Source: Candidatus Competibacteraceae bacterium (lineage in GTDB: Bacteria; Pseudomonadota; Gammaproteobacteria; Competibacterales; Competibacteraceae). From it: a stretch of 19,079 nucleotides of DNA. The stretch is from positions 1 through 19,079 of the forward strand of contig JAGRHK010000003.1 in NCBI GenBank assembly GCA_020444985.1, written 5' to 3'. Positions 8,352 through 16,181 of this stretch are shown piece after piece; within the stretch, counting starts at the first letter, position 1; each line of letters opens with the position of its first letter. The position numbers were made by a program, and so were the translations under genes. The notes beneath the pieces were generated by a model. The model saw only the letters and a program-made list of their open reading frames with translations. It had not been told where the DNA came from and did no database searches.

Positions 8352-9377
8352 TCAAAGGAACCGTTGCAATAAACGCGGTGCATCCTTATCCAGATTTTCC
8401 ATCGGATCATTGATCGCGTTGAAACAAGTACAGCCTCGGCATTCCGGAATCGTGTCTTTTTCCAGCTTGAGCATGGTGATCAAGTGCTGCCTGCGGCGTG
8501 GGCCATTCCAGATATCCACCAGGGATTGTTCCTTCATGTTGCCCATGGAAAGAGTCAGAGGCAGCCCCGGCACTGGGCAAGGAAAAATATCGAAATTGCA
8601 GCCGATTTGCAGGAAATAGAACGACTGGCCACAGACTTTTCGATCCAAGTCAAGTTCTTCATTATAAAAAGTTTTAGTTGGATCAACGAGCAGCTTGAGA
8701 TCGTCCATTTGCTGCTGCATGACCACCAGATGTTCGATATAGATACGATCAGCCAGGTTGCCGAAAGTGACAAAGAATTTCTCCTCGTCCTGCTTGGATT
8801 TCAGGGTGGCGTCTATCACCTTGATATAGATTTTGATGTCGCCACGGTTTTCATACAGGTAGGCTAGATTTTCCAGAAAACGCGGGTAGTCGATGCCCTT
8901 CTTGCAGGTCTCCATATACTGCGCAGCATCGACGCCTTGAATGGAAATATTGATATTGGTCAATCCGGACTGGATCAATTCATCGGCCTTCTTGCGCGTA
9001 ATCAGCAAGCCATTCGTAATGACATCGATGCGATCCGTAATACCGGCATCCGCGACCTGACGAATCATCTCGGGTAAGCGGGGATTCATCAACGGCTCGC
9101 CCAGACCAGAAAAAACAACGCGTTTAATACCCTGGGGGAATTGGCGCAGATTCTCCACCACTTTGGGAAACCACTCGGGATCCATATGCTGTACCTTGAG
9201 TCCGAGTTGTTGCATAGCGCCATGCTCTTCGTCTTGGGTGGCAATCAGGCAATAGAAGCATCGGAGATTGCAATAGCGCGTGACCTCGATATAAACCGTG
9301 AAGGGGTGCGCCAAGGGAATAACCTCGGCCAGAGGCGTACGCTTAGGGTCGACATTCGCCTTGATTTCAGCGTTCAT
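8352..9377 (-). CDS. Radical SAM/SPASM protein, first of three tandem paralogues
   Basis: The predicted protein has 341 aa. The cluster motif is YCNLRCFYC (Cys 36, 40, 43). GLGEPLMNP (about 91-99), DVITNGLLI and INISIQGVDAAQY mark the core barrel. IYIKVIDATL near 183-192 matches IYVKIIDSTL and LFIKIMDVAL in the other two copies. The SPASM region has Cys 249, 260, 267, 313, 316 and 318 (CRGCTC), followed by NDPMENLDKDAPRLLQRF, a version of the shared tail. The start ATG (9375-9377) has AGAGG eight bases upstream. The gene begins 18 bp after the FkbM methyltransferase gene. The family is certain; whether it acts on a sugar, a lipid or a protein cannot be told. Confidence 0.9.
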   Translation of the reverse strand: MNAEIKANVDPKRTPLAEVIPLAHPFTVYIEVTRYCNLRCFYCLIATQDEEHGAMQQLGLKVQHMDPEWFPKVVENLRQFPQGIKRVVFSGLGEPLMNPRLPEMIRQVADAGITDRIDVITNGLLITRKKADELIQSGLTNINISIQGVDAAQYMETCKKGIDYPRFLENLAYLYENRGDIKIYIKVIDATLKSKQDEEKFFVTFGNLADRIYIEHLVVMQQQMDDLKLLVDPTKTFYNEELDLDRKVCGQSFYFLQIGCNFDIFPCPVPGLPLTLSMGNMKEQSLVDIWNGPRRRQHLITMLKLEKDTIPECRGCTCFNAINDPMENLDKDAPRLLQRFL

Positions 9378-9395
9378 CTCATTTACCTCTTAGCA

Positions 9396-10571
9396 TCACT
9401 CGGACGACGAAGGAAAGGCGTACAGCACCGTTTCTAGACCCAAGTAGTTGTAGTTACGCAAGTAATAGCGGTAGTCACTGCGCATGGAATCAATAAGGCA
9501 GGGGATTTCCCAAAGGTCCGATAAACCGTGATAAACGCAGATCGCCAGAGCAGGGCCGTAGTGCTGGATCAACCCCCGCGCGCCTTTGAGCGCTGCGGTT
9601 TCCGCACCCTCGATATCCATCTTGATGAAGGTCGGTGCGAAACCCTGCAAGGCGTCATCCAAACAGATGCATTGAATCACGCTGTCCCCGCTGGCGCTGA
9701 CCCGAGCAGCCGATTGGGCCTCGGCATTGGTAGCGAAGCGCAACTGGGTCGTTTCGGAATAAACGCCGCAGGGAAAAAGAAAGGCTTGTTCCGGTCGAGC
9801 GGGATGCGCTTGCACTGTTGCCGCGTATTTGCGGTACAGGTCTGTTTGTGGCTCGAAAACCGCCAAGCTGCGGATGGGACAACCTTGCGCCGTGAGTTGA
9901 CGAAAGGTATCGCCATCGTAGCCGCCGCAATCCACGAAACGGGAATAATCCTTGGTTTCGGGAATGTCATGGGCAAGGTATTGCAGCGCTATATCTAAAG
10001 GTTCGTCCAGGCGAGTGAAATCCATGGTGAGGTGGGCTTTCAGATAGCGCAGGAACAAGGCCCGGTCACTATCGCCTTGCAGAAGACCGAAGGCATGCTC
10101 CAGCTTGCGGCGGTCGCTGCCCAAGATATCCACCTTGTTGTAGCTGTCGTCGAATAGCGTTTCACGGAACGCGCCGCTGTTCACCTGATTGAAGTTGACT
10201 TCGTGCAAGGCATGGACATGGCGGAAGCCCAAAGCCGCAAGCGCAGCTTTAATGTCCTGGCAGACCTTGAGCGGAAACAGTCCGGACAGGATGATCGTGC
10301 AATCGTTGTGCGCCGGGGCAAGCGCTGGATCGTCAGGAAGATGAATGGGCGCATCGATGCCGGAGAGCGTGACTGCCGGATTGCGGTCGATGAAGCCAGC
10401 CACAGTGATGCCGTTCGCCCTCAGGTTATGAAACAAGCGCTTGCCAACATTGCCCGCGCCGTAGAGATAAAGCAGCCGCCCCCGGAGGTCTTCAAGCTTG
10501 CTTTGGTCCGTTTCGAGCGTGCCTGCGGCAAAGCCGTCCAGCAATTCATGCAGATCTTGCAAATCAGACAT
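9396..10571 (-). CDS. FkbM-family methyltransferase with N-terminal nucleotide-binding domain
   Basis: The predicted protein has 391 aa in two parts. Residues about 30-125 start with LLYLYGAGNVGKRLFHNL, a GxGxxG Rossmann loop, and continue as a small nucleotide- or SAM-binding-like domain. Residues about 205-390 are the FkbM methyltransferase: RFVDCGGYDGDTFRQL (SAM-binding motif I, about 211-226), AVFEPQTD (motif II), and FIKMDIEGAETAALKGA (about 315-331), the family signature. FkbM enzymes O-methylate sugars or polyketides in the cytoplasm, so methylation of a glycan residue built by this operon is the simplest role. GGGGGA lies about seven bases before the ATG. The gene is 15 bp downstream of the SDR reductase gene. 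The family assignment is strong; the acceptor is unknown. Confidence 0.9.
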   Translation of the reverse strand: MSDLQDLHELLDGFAAGTLETDQSKLEDLRGRLLYLYGAGNVGKRLFHNLRANGITVAGFIDRNPAVTLSGIDAPIHLPDDPALAPAHNDCTIILSGLFPLKVCQDIKAALAALGFRHVHALHEVNFNQVNSGAFRETLFDDSYNKVDILGSDRRKLEHAFGLLQGDSDRALFLRYLKAHLTMDFTRLDEPLDIALQYLAHDIPETKDYSRFVDCGGYDGDTFRQLTAQGCPIRSLAVFEPQTDLYRKYAATVQAHPARPEQAFLFPCGVYSETTQLRFATNAEAQSAARVSASGDSVIQCICLDDALQGFAPTFIKMDIEGAETAALKGARGLIQHYGPALAICVYHGLSDLWEIPCLIDSMRSDYRYYLRNYNYLGLETVLYAFPSSSE

Positions 10572-10586
10572 GATGATTCCCCCGTG

Positions 10587-11492
10587 TCATGACTTTTGTG
10601 GAGCTTGGCATCGATGGGTGTACAAACGGCGCAACCCCGTCGGTAAGTCGATGGTCGGCCGCCAACCGGGGAGAATATCCGCCGCCTCCCAGGGCTGAAA
10701 TATTTCGCGCGCCCGGTAAGGACGCTCGCCCCATCGCACATTGACCGGACGATCAGGATGAATGGCATTGAAGAGCGCCACCAGTTGGCGTACGGAAATC
10801 GCTTGGTCCGATGGCAGGCGGTAAACACGACGTTCCCCGGCTTTGAAACCGTGAAGCTGTTCGCAAGCCATCGCAATCCCCCGGCTCAGATCATCCACAT
10901 GAACCAGATGAATATGCTGCTCACCCTTTGACATAAGCAATTTATCGGCAGAGCCGGCGAAAATCTTGAGTGTATTTGTCAACTTTTCCCGCAAGTCATT
11001 TTCACCATAGCTATCATAGAGATGTAACTCTAATAACCGCAGCCCCGCCGCATCCTGATAGAATTCCGCCAAGGTCGAAAACGCCTGCTTGGTCGCCGCA
11101 TACAGATTGGCCGGGCCATACTCCTGATCCCGATAGTGCTGCCAAGACGTCCCGGCATAAACCATCGCATCACACCCAACTTCTCGCATGGCCTCCAACA
11201 AATAGGCGCCAAACAACACATTCGAGCGCACTAGGACCCCAATATCCGCATAGCGATGCTCGGTCACATAATGCGCCGCCAGATGCACAACCATCTCCGG
11301 CATGAAACTGCCCAGCGCCCCCCGAAAACCGGAACCCTCGTCTCCCACAACCCAGTGTGGCAACGCAGCAAGCTCGCGCTTCAGTGCCGAACGCGCACGC
11401 AGCAGGCAACCCACCCGATGCCCTCCCTTTAACAAATGAGGAATCAGATGCGAACCCAGAAATCCCGATGCGCCCGTCACTAAAATCTTCAT
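10587..11492 (-). CDS. Extended SDR NAD(P)-dependent sugar reductase/epimerase
   Basis: The predicted protein has 301 aa. The N-terminal cofactor loop is VTGASGFLGSHL (residues 5-16). VVHLAAHYV lies near 68-76. The active site has AGTSWQHY (Thr 115 and Ser 116 near the catalytic Ser/Thr position) and the YxxxK pair Tyr 131/Lys 135 in LYAATK. This is the length and layout of CDP-4-keto-3,6-dideoxyhexose 4-reductases such as RfbJ, AscF or abequose synthase. It directly follows the DdhA-B-C genes and an epimerase-like cupin, so I infer it reduces the 4-keto group of the CDP-3,6-dideoxyhexulose. UDP- or TDP-sugar epimerase activity cannot be excluded from motifs alone. It starts two bases after the cupin gene stops, with GAGG seven bases before the ATG, so translation is probably coupled. 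Confidence 0.85.
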   Translation of the reverse strand: MKILVTGASGFLGSHLIPHLLKGGHRVGCLLRARSALKRELAALPHWVVGDEGSGFRGALGSFMPEMVVHLAAHYVTEHRYADIGVLVRSNVLFGAYLLEAMREVGCDAMVYAGTSWQHYRDQEYGPANLYAATKQAFSTLAEFYQDAAGLRLLELHLYDSYGENDLREKLTNTLKIFAGSADKLLMSKGEQHIHLVHVDDLSRGIAMACEQLHGFKAGERRVYRLPSDQAISVRQLVALFNAIHPDRPVNVRWGERPYRAREIFQPWEAADILPGWRPTIDLPTGLRRLYTHRCQAPQKS

Positions 11493-11494
11493 GA

Positions 11495-12079
11495 CTAGAC
11501 CTCTGTGATCAGACCTTCAGCCGAATAGCGAAAGGTGCTGGCAAATTCGGCAAGGGGTGGATGGCTCATATCCCGGTCGGAAATGATGGGTTGGCTTGTC
11601 GCCCAGGGAATGCCTACGGAATTCCAGAGTACGCCGGCATCCAAATCCGGCGCGTACTGGCTGCCGACCTGATAGACCAGAGTGGCCCAGTCGCTCAGTA
11701 CACAGAAGCCATGAGCTAAACCCGGAGGGATATAGATCAGGTTGGCGGCTACGGCGGAAAGCTCCAGGGTGACGTACTGGCGGTAGGCAGGCGAGCCTAC
11801 CCGTAAATCCACCACGGCGTCCTGTACGCGACCCTGGGTGCAGAAAACCAGCTTGGCTTGATGCGCAGGGGGCAACTGGAAATGAAGGCCCCGAATCACG
11901 CCTTGACGGGAGTGGGAGTAGTAGACTTCCGGATATTCCGTTTCCAGGCCCAGTTGGGCGAAGGTATCCCGATGAAACACCTTCACGAAGCCGCCGCGCT
12001 CGTCCTGCTGGCGCCGGGGCAGCAGCTCCACACACCCAGGCAGGGCGGTCGGCCGTATTTGGAATGAGGCGGCGTTCAA
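11495..12079 (-). CDS. RmlC/AscE-like cupin sugar epimerase
   Basis: The predicted protein has 194 aa, the size of dTDP-4-dehydrorhamnose 3,5-epimerase. Conserved features are DERGGFVKVFH (26-36), RQGVIRGLHFQ with the catalytic base at His 66, VVDLRVGSP (89-97), IYIPPGLAHGFCVLSD (115-130), LVYQVGSQYAPD with the likely active-site tyrosine at about 136, and GVLWNSVGIPW. In Yersinia the AscE enzyme of this family epimerises C5 of CDP-4-keto-3,6-dideoxyglucose on the way to ascarylose. Lying between a ddhABC set and a reductase, this copy probably does the same; no TDP-sugar genes are in the window. Its ATG overlaps the rfbH stop as ATGA (12076-12079). Confidence 0.88.
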   Translation of the reverse strand: MNAASFQIRPTALPGCVELLPRRQQDERGGFVKVFHRDTFAQLGLETEYPEVYYSHSRQGVIRGLHFQLPPAHQAKLVFCTQGRVQDAVVDLRVGSPAYRQYVTLELSAVAANLIYIPPGLAHGFCVLSDWATLVYQVGSQYAPDLDAGVLWNSVGIPWATSQPIISDRDMSHPPLAEFASTFRYSAEGLITEV

Positions 12080-13683
12080 AACCCGACTCCGAAGAACGTT
12101 TCCAGCCGTTCCGCCACCGACTCCAGCATGGCCTCAGTCAGTCCCGGATACACGCCCAGCCAGAACGTCTGGTTCATGACCACTTCCGTATTTACCAGAC
12201 TCCCGCTCAATCGATACACTCGGCCCTGGAAATATGGCTGACGCAACAAGTTACCGGCAAACAGCAATCGCGTCCCAATCCGGTACTGATCCAGATAGCG
12301 CAACACATCCACTCGCCGCACTCCCGCCGCCGCGCGCAGCGTGACCGGAAAACCGAACCAGGATGGCTCGCTGCCTGGCGTCGCTTCCGGCAACAGTAAA
12401 AACTCCTCGCAACTCTTCAAGCGCCCTAAAAGAAACTGGAAGTTGCGCCGCCGAGCATCAATAAACTCTGCTAATCGTTCCAACTGCGCCAGCCCGCAAG
12501 CCGCCTGCATATCGGTAATTTTCAGGTTATAGCCGAGATGCGAATACACATATTTATGATCGTAGCCCGCCGGCAAGTCACCGAAGCGCCCGTCGAACCG
12601 CTTGCCGCAAGTATTCTCTCGCCCCGGCGCGCACCAACAATCCCGGCCCCAGTCGCGAATCGAAGCGACAATCCGCGCCAGTAGCGGATCACGGGTGAAG
12701 ACCGCTCCGCCTTCGCCCATCGTAATATGGTGCGCCGGATAGAAGCTAAGCGTCCCGATATCCCCAAACGTCCCCACCTTGCGACCCTGCCAAGTCGCAC
12801 CAAGCGCATCGCAGCAGTCTTCGACCAACCATAAGCCATACTCGTGGGCCAAGCGCGTTACTACATCCAGATTAAATGGATTCCCTAATGTATGCGCCAG
12901 CATGATCGCCCGGGTGCGCGGTCCGATCGCGGCCGCCAACTGCTCGACGTTGACGTTGTACGTCCCCAGCGCTACATCCACGAACACCGGCGTCAATCCA
13001 TTCACCAGAATCGGGTTCACCGTCGTCGGAAATCCCGCAGCGACCGTCAGCACCTCATCCCCTGGCTGCAACGCGCGCTTGCCCAGCAACGGCGAACACA
13101 ACGCAGACACCGCCAACAAGTTCGCCGACGATCCTGAGTTGACCGTCAAGACGTGTGGCAGACCCAGAAATTTTCCTAACGCCTGCTCAAATGCAGTATT
13201 AAACCGTCCGGTGGTCAACCAGCCATCCAATGCCGCCTCGACCATATTCTCCAGTTCCGGCGCGCCAATGACTTTACCCGAAGGAGGAATCGGCGTTGTG
13301 CCTGCAACAAAAGATTGCGGCTCATGCTCCAGTTTCGCAAAGCGCGGAATTTCGACCTCAATCAATCGGCGGAACACTTTGGCAAAAGCAGCCTGGCTCA
13401 ACTGCGCCAACGGCTTGATCACCAAACGGTGATGCAGCAGAAACGGCTTATCCAGGCGTAAAAAACTCGGAAATGGCAGCGGTGGCCCCGCATAATCGGC
13501 AGCATCCAGGGCATAGCCATGCTCGGAACTGTACACCGGCGTCGTAGTAATGAATAAGAAACGGATATCGCCATGCACATCCGGCGCATTCAGCGCCAAG
13601 GCCGGGCGCGCCCTGCCGCTCGCAAGATCAGTAAAGGGAAGCGGCAACTTATAGATGCCCCCTGCTTGAATTTTAAAGGACAT
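12076..13683 (-). CDS. rfbH: PemK/MazF-like toxin domain fused to CDP-4-keto-6-deoxyglucose 3-dehydrase (RfbH/DdhC)
   Basis: One uninterrupted frame encodes 535 aa in two parts. Residues about 1-108 look like a PemK/MazF toxin: GGIYKLPLPFTDL, ARPALALNAP, GDIRFLFITTTP and FLRLDKPFLLHHRLVIKPLA. Residues about 115-535 are RfbH/DdhC (E1): IPPSGKVIG, DGWLTTGRFN, GFPTTVNP and SFYPAHHITMGEGG, with His 318 in place of the PLP-enzyme lysine. Cys 291, 349, 351 and 359 give the exact C-X57-C-X1-C-X7-C iron-sulfur pattern of E1. The enzyme uses PMP to remove the C3 hydroxyl of CDP-4-keto-6-deoxyglucose. Usual E1 proteins have about 437 aa; here only some 20 N-terminal residues seem replaced by the toxin domain. 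The ATG at 13681-13683 has GAGG nine bases upstream and overlaps the antitoxin stop. I see no good internal ribosome-binding site before the enzyme part. Confidence 0.85.
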   Translation of the reverse strand: MSFKIQAGGIYKLPLPFTDLASGRARPALALNAPDVHGDIRFLFITTTPVYSSEHGYALDAADYAGPPLPFPSFLRLDKPFLLHHRLVIKPLAQLSQAAFAKVFRRLIEVEIPRFAKLEHEPQSFVAGTTPIPPSGKVIGAPELENMVEAALDGWLTTGRFNTAFEQALGKFLGLPHVLTVNSGSSANLLAVSALCSPLLGKRALQPGDEVLTVAAGFPTTVNPILVNGLTPVFVDVALGTYNVNVEQLAAAIGPRTRAIMLAHTLGNPFNLDVVTRLAHEYGLWLVEDCCDALGATWQGRKVGTFGDIGTLSFYPAHHITMGEGGAVFTRDPLLARIVASIRDWGRDCWCAPGRENTCGKRFDGRFGDLPAGYDHKYVYSHLGYNLKITDMQAACGLAQLERLAEFIDARRRNFQFLLGRLKSCEEFLLLPEATPGSEPSWFGFPVTLRAAAGVRRVDVLRYLDQYRIGTRLLFAGNLLRQPYFQGRVYRLSGSLVNTEVVMNQTFWLGVYPGLTEAMLESVAERLETFFGVGF

Positions 13684-13888
13684 TCCATACATCCTCGGCA
13701 GGATCCGCCAATACGTGCCGGATAAAACCACTGGGTTCCCGCCAATCCGCCCGTGCAATGGCCGCATCCTGCTCTCCGTCCGACGCCTCCAACACAATCA
13801 CCCGGACCTGCGTTCCCGCTGGCTGGGGCACTGGCAAAGTGATCTGTCCATCTTTACGGACCGTGACGATTTGTTGCACTACATTCAT
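13673..13888 (-). CDS. Antitoxin-like small protein of the embedded toxin-antitoxin pair
   Basis: The predicted protein has 71 aa. The first half (QIVTVRKDGQITLPVPQPAG) resembles the swapped-hairpin or beta-strand DNA-binding end of small antitoxins. The second half (DWREPSGFIRHVLADPAEDVWNVL) is acidic and tryptophan-bearing, as in antitoxin tails that bind the toxin. The gene starts inside the rfbG stop (ATGA at 13885-13888, with GGAGG seven bases upstream) and ends 11 bases inside the start of the PemK-like frame, the classic antitoxin-then-toxin order with overlap. The family is recognised by pattern and position rather than a strong motif, so a small unrelated operon protein is possible. 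It would neutralise the toxin domain and might autoregulate, though no operator can be pointed out. Confidence 0.7.
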   Translation of the reverse strand: MNVVQQIVTVRKDGQITLPVPQPAGTQVRVIVLEASDGEQDAAIARADWREPSGFIRHVLADPAEDVWNVL

Positions 13889-15003
13889 ACCATCGCCTCC
13901 ATCTGGATTCGTTCAAGCACTTGCATGACTGCATTCCCTGAACCCTGAAATTGCTCAATCTGCGCCAGGGTTACCGCTTGCATATCCGCGCCGGCCTGAT
14001 GCGCCTGATACCAGTTCACTGTTTCCGCGAGCGCCCGCTCCAGATTCCAACGGGGCGACCAGAGCAATTTCTCCCAGGCCTTGGCGCAATCCAGCTTCAA
14101 ATAATGCGCTTCATGCACATGCGGTTCGCCATCCATGACCCACTTTGCGCCATTCCCCCACAGGGCGACGAATCGATCGGCCAACCAATGCACGGGCCGG
14201 GCATCGGTCTCCACAGGCCCGAAATTCCAGCTCTCCGCAAATGCGGATCCGGCGTCCCACAACTGTTCCGCCAGCATCAAATACCCACTGAGCGGCTCCA
14301 GGACATGCTGCCAAGGCCGCACGGCCTCGGGACATCGGATTGGCGCTGGTCGGCCCGCCTGGAATGCGCGAATCAAGTCTGGAATCAACCGATAAGCTGC
14401 CCAGTCACCGCCGCCGATCACATTTCCAGCTCGCGCCGAGGCCAGCGCCACACCATGTTGCGCATCGTCCGTCGGTGGAAAAAAGGATGCTCGATAAGCC
14501 GCCGTCACCAACTCCGCACAACCCTTACTGCTGCTATAGGGATCGTCGCCGCCCATTGGCTCATTCTCCCGATAGCCCCACAGCCATTCCTGATTGGCAT
14601 AGCACTTGTCGCTGGTGACATTGACCACCGCCCGCACACCGCCGACTTGTCGCACCGCTTCCAGCAGATGCACGGTTCCCATGATATTCGTGGCGTAGGT
14701 TTCGACCGGTTGCTGATAGGACGGCGCCACCAACGGCTGCGCCGCCAAATGAAAGACGATCTCTGGACGGCAGTTCAACAGGGCGGCTCGCAGCGCTGCA
14801 AAATCCCGCACATCGCCCAGTATCGATTGCATGCCCTCGCCTATGCGGGCGGTTTCAAACAAACTCGGCGCGGTTGGCGGAGCCAGCGCATAGCCTGTGA
14901 CCTCCGCTCCCCAGTGCTGCAACCAGAGACTCAGCCAGCCACCCTTGAAGCCCGTATGACCGGTCACCAGCACTCGCCGGCCTGGCCAGAACGCCGGATT
15001 CAT
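13885..15003 (-). CDS. rfbG: CDP-glucose 4,6-dehydratase
   Basis: The predicted protein has 372 aa, typical for RfbG/DdhB. RVLVTGHTGFKGGWLSLWL (10-28) holds the NAD-binding GxxGxxG loop. FHLAAQPLVAPSY, VVNVTSDKCYAN (active-site TSDK at about 130-133) and DPYSSSKGCAE (Tyr 156/Lys 160) are diagnostic of the CDP-glucose branch, as is ARAGNVIGGGDWA further on. It converts CDP-glucose to CDP-4-keto-6-deoxyglucose, the substrate of RfbH. The ATG at 15001-15003 is chosen because GGAAGG lies seven bases before it and it overlaps the rfbF stop as ATGA; an ATG 36 bases earlier lies inside rfbF. The 3' end overlaps the antitoxin start by four bases. Confidence 0.95.
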   Translation of the reverse strand: MNPAFWPGRRVLVTGHTGFKGGWLSLWLQHWGAEVTGYALAPPTAPSLFETARIGEGMQSILGDVRDFAALRAALLNCRPEIVFHLAAQPLVAPSYQQPVETYATNIMGTVHLLEAVRQVGGVRAVVNVTSDKCYANQEWLWGYRENEPMGGDDPYSSSKGCAELVTAAYRASFFPPTDDAQHGVALASARAGNVIGGGDWAAYRLIPDLIRAFQAGRPAPIRCPEAVRPWQHVLEPLSGYLMLAEQLWDAGSAFAESWNFGPVETDARPVHWLADRFVALWGNGAKWVMDGEPHVHEAHYLKLDCAKAWEKLLWSPRWNLERALAETVNWYQAHQAGADMQAVTLAQIEQFQGSGNAVMQVLERIQMEAMV

Positions 15004-15770
15004 GTCCAGACCTTCCAGGGCGCCTGACCGCTGGCCCATAGCTGCTCCAGATAGCCCTTGTCACGCATACTATCCATCGCCGCCCAAAAGCCGTGATGTT
15101 TGAAAATCGCCAGTTGCCCTTCTTTGGCCATGCGCTCCAGAGGTTCCTGCTCCCAGATCGTTTGATCTCCCGCGATGTAGCCCAGCGCCGCAGCTTCGAC
15201 TACAAAGAACCCCCCGCTGGTCCAAGCGCCATCGCCCTTTGGTTTCTCACGGAACGACATGACCCGTTCCTGTTCCACTTCGAGCGCCCCATAACGCCCG
15301 CTGGGTTGTACCCCGGTGATTGTCACCAACGCCCGTTCACGCCGATGAAAGGCCATCAGCGCAGGCATATCGATATCAGCGACCCCATCGCCGTAAGTCA
15401 GGCAGAAGGTTTCGTCATTCAGATATTCCTGCACCCGGCGAATGCGCCCTCCGGTCATCGTTTCCAGTCCGGTATCAACCAGCGTCACCCGCCAAGGCTC
15501 GGCATGACGGTGATGGACTTCCATGCTATTGCGCGTCATGTCGATGGTCACATCCGACATGTGCAGGAAATAATTAGCGAAATATTCCTTGATGATATAA
15601 CCGCGATAACCGCAGCAGATCACGAAATCGTGGATGCCATGCGCAGAGTAGATTTTCATGATGTGCCAAAGCATCGGCCGCCCACCGAGTTCAATCATGG
15701 GTTTCGGTCGCAAATGGCTTTCTTCGCTGATACGGGTGCCCAGGCCCCCGGCAAGAATGACGGCTTTCAT
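15000..15770 (-). CDS. rfbF: Glucose-1-phosphate cytidylyltransferase
   Basis: The predicted protein has 256 aa, the normal length for RfbF/DdhA. MKAVILAGGLGTRISEESHLRPKPM carries the nucleotidyltransferase GGLGTR loop and the substrate lysine region, given here only to mark residues 1-25 in outline: key elements are GGLGTR (8-13) and RPKPM (21-25). CCGYRG, TYGDGVADID (metal-binding aspartates) and SGGFFVVE complete the fold. It makes CDP-glucose from CTP and glucose 1-phosphate, the first step of CDP-3,6-dideoxyhexose synthesis. It is the first gene of the operon after a 1.1 kb gene-free stretch. The start has no strong Shine-Dalgarno sequence, but the N-terminus matches the family exactly. 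Confidence 0.95.
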   Translation of the reverse strand: MKAVILAGGLGTRISEESHLRPKPMIELGGRPMLWHIMKIYSAHGIHDFVICCGYRGYIIKEYFANYFLHMSDVTIDMTRNSMEVHHRHAEPWRVTLVDTGLETMTGGRIRRVQEYLNDETFCLTYGDGVADIDMPALMAFHRRERALVTITGVQPSGRYGALEVEQERVMSFREKPKGDGAWTSGGFFVVEAAALGYIAGDQTIWEQEPLERMAKEGQLAIFKHHGFWAAMDSMRDKGYLEQLWASGQAPWKVWT

Positions 15771-16181
15771 GGGTTAAAGTGCTTGCTTCAAGAAGATGAT
15801 GAATGCGTTGAGGAACAAGCACAAAACAGACCATCAGATAAAACTGATTGAAAATAATAAATAATATACCTTAAAAGGGCCGATCCTTACTTCCATAGAC
15901 GTCAAAGGTTCGACGCAACCTGAATATCTCTCAACAATGATGCGCCATGACTTGTTTTTACTTTTTCTTCCTCATCACTGAGTCAGGCGTAAGCTTCAAG
16001 CTGGCATTGGGCCTATGCCAAATAAGAATAATTGCAGAATTATCAGAATATTGACGTAAGCCGTAGACGATTCTTAACCTCCATCAACTCATCACCCACC
16101 TCAACACGACTAATCCTTGGCGTTCGACATTTTGGATAAGATTGGGCTTGTATAAACAACGGTCTGCTCAGGAAACACCGA
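15771..16181 (-). other. Gene-free stretch upstream of rfbF, likely holding the operon promoter
   Basis: No credible coding frame or RNA gene is visible here. An AT-rich block at about 15850-15875 reads TATATTATTT on the minus strand and could supply a -10 element, but no convincing -35 box sits at the right distance. The RfaH ops octamer expected in many O-antigen leaders was looked for on the minus strand and not found. The operon promoter is placed here by position only. Confidence 0.3.

Noticed and set aside
13951..15027. Long plus-strand open frame (358 codons) opposite rfbG
   Set aside because: It is a codon-bias mirror of rfbG, has no recognisable domain, and lies antisense to a gene with all catalytic motifs.
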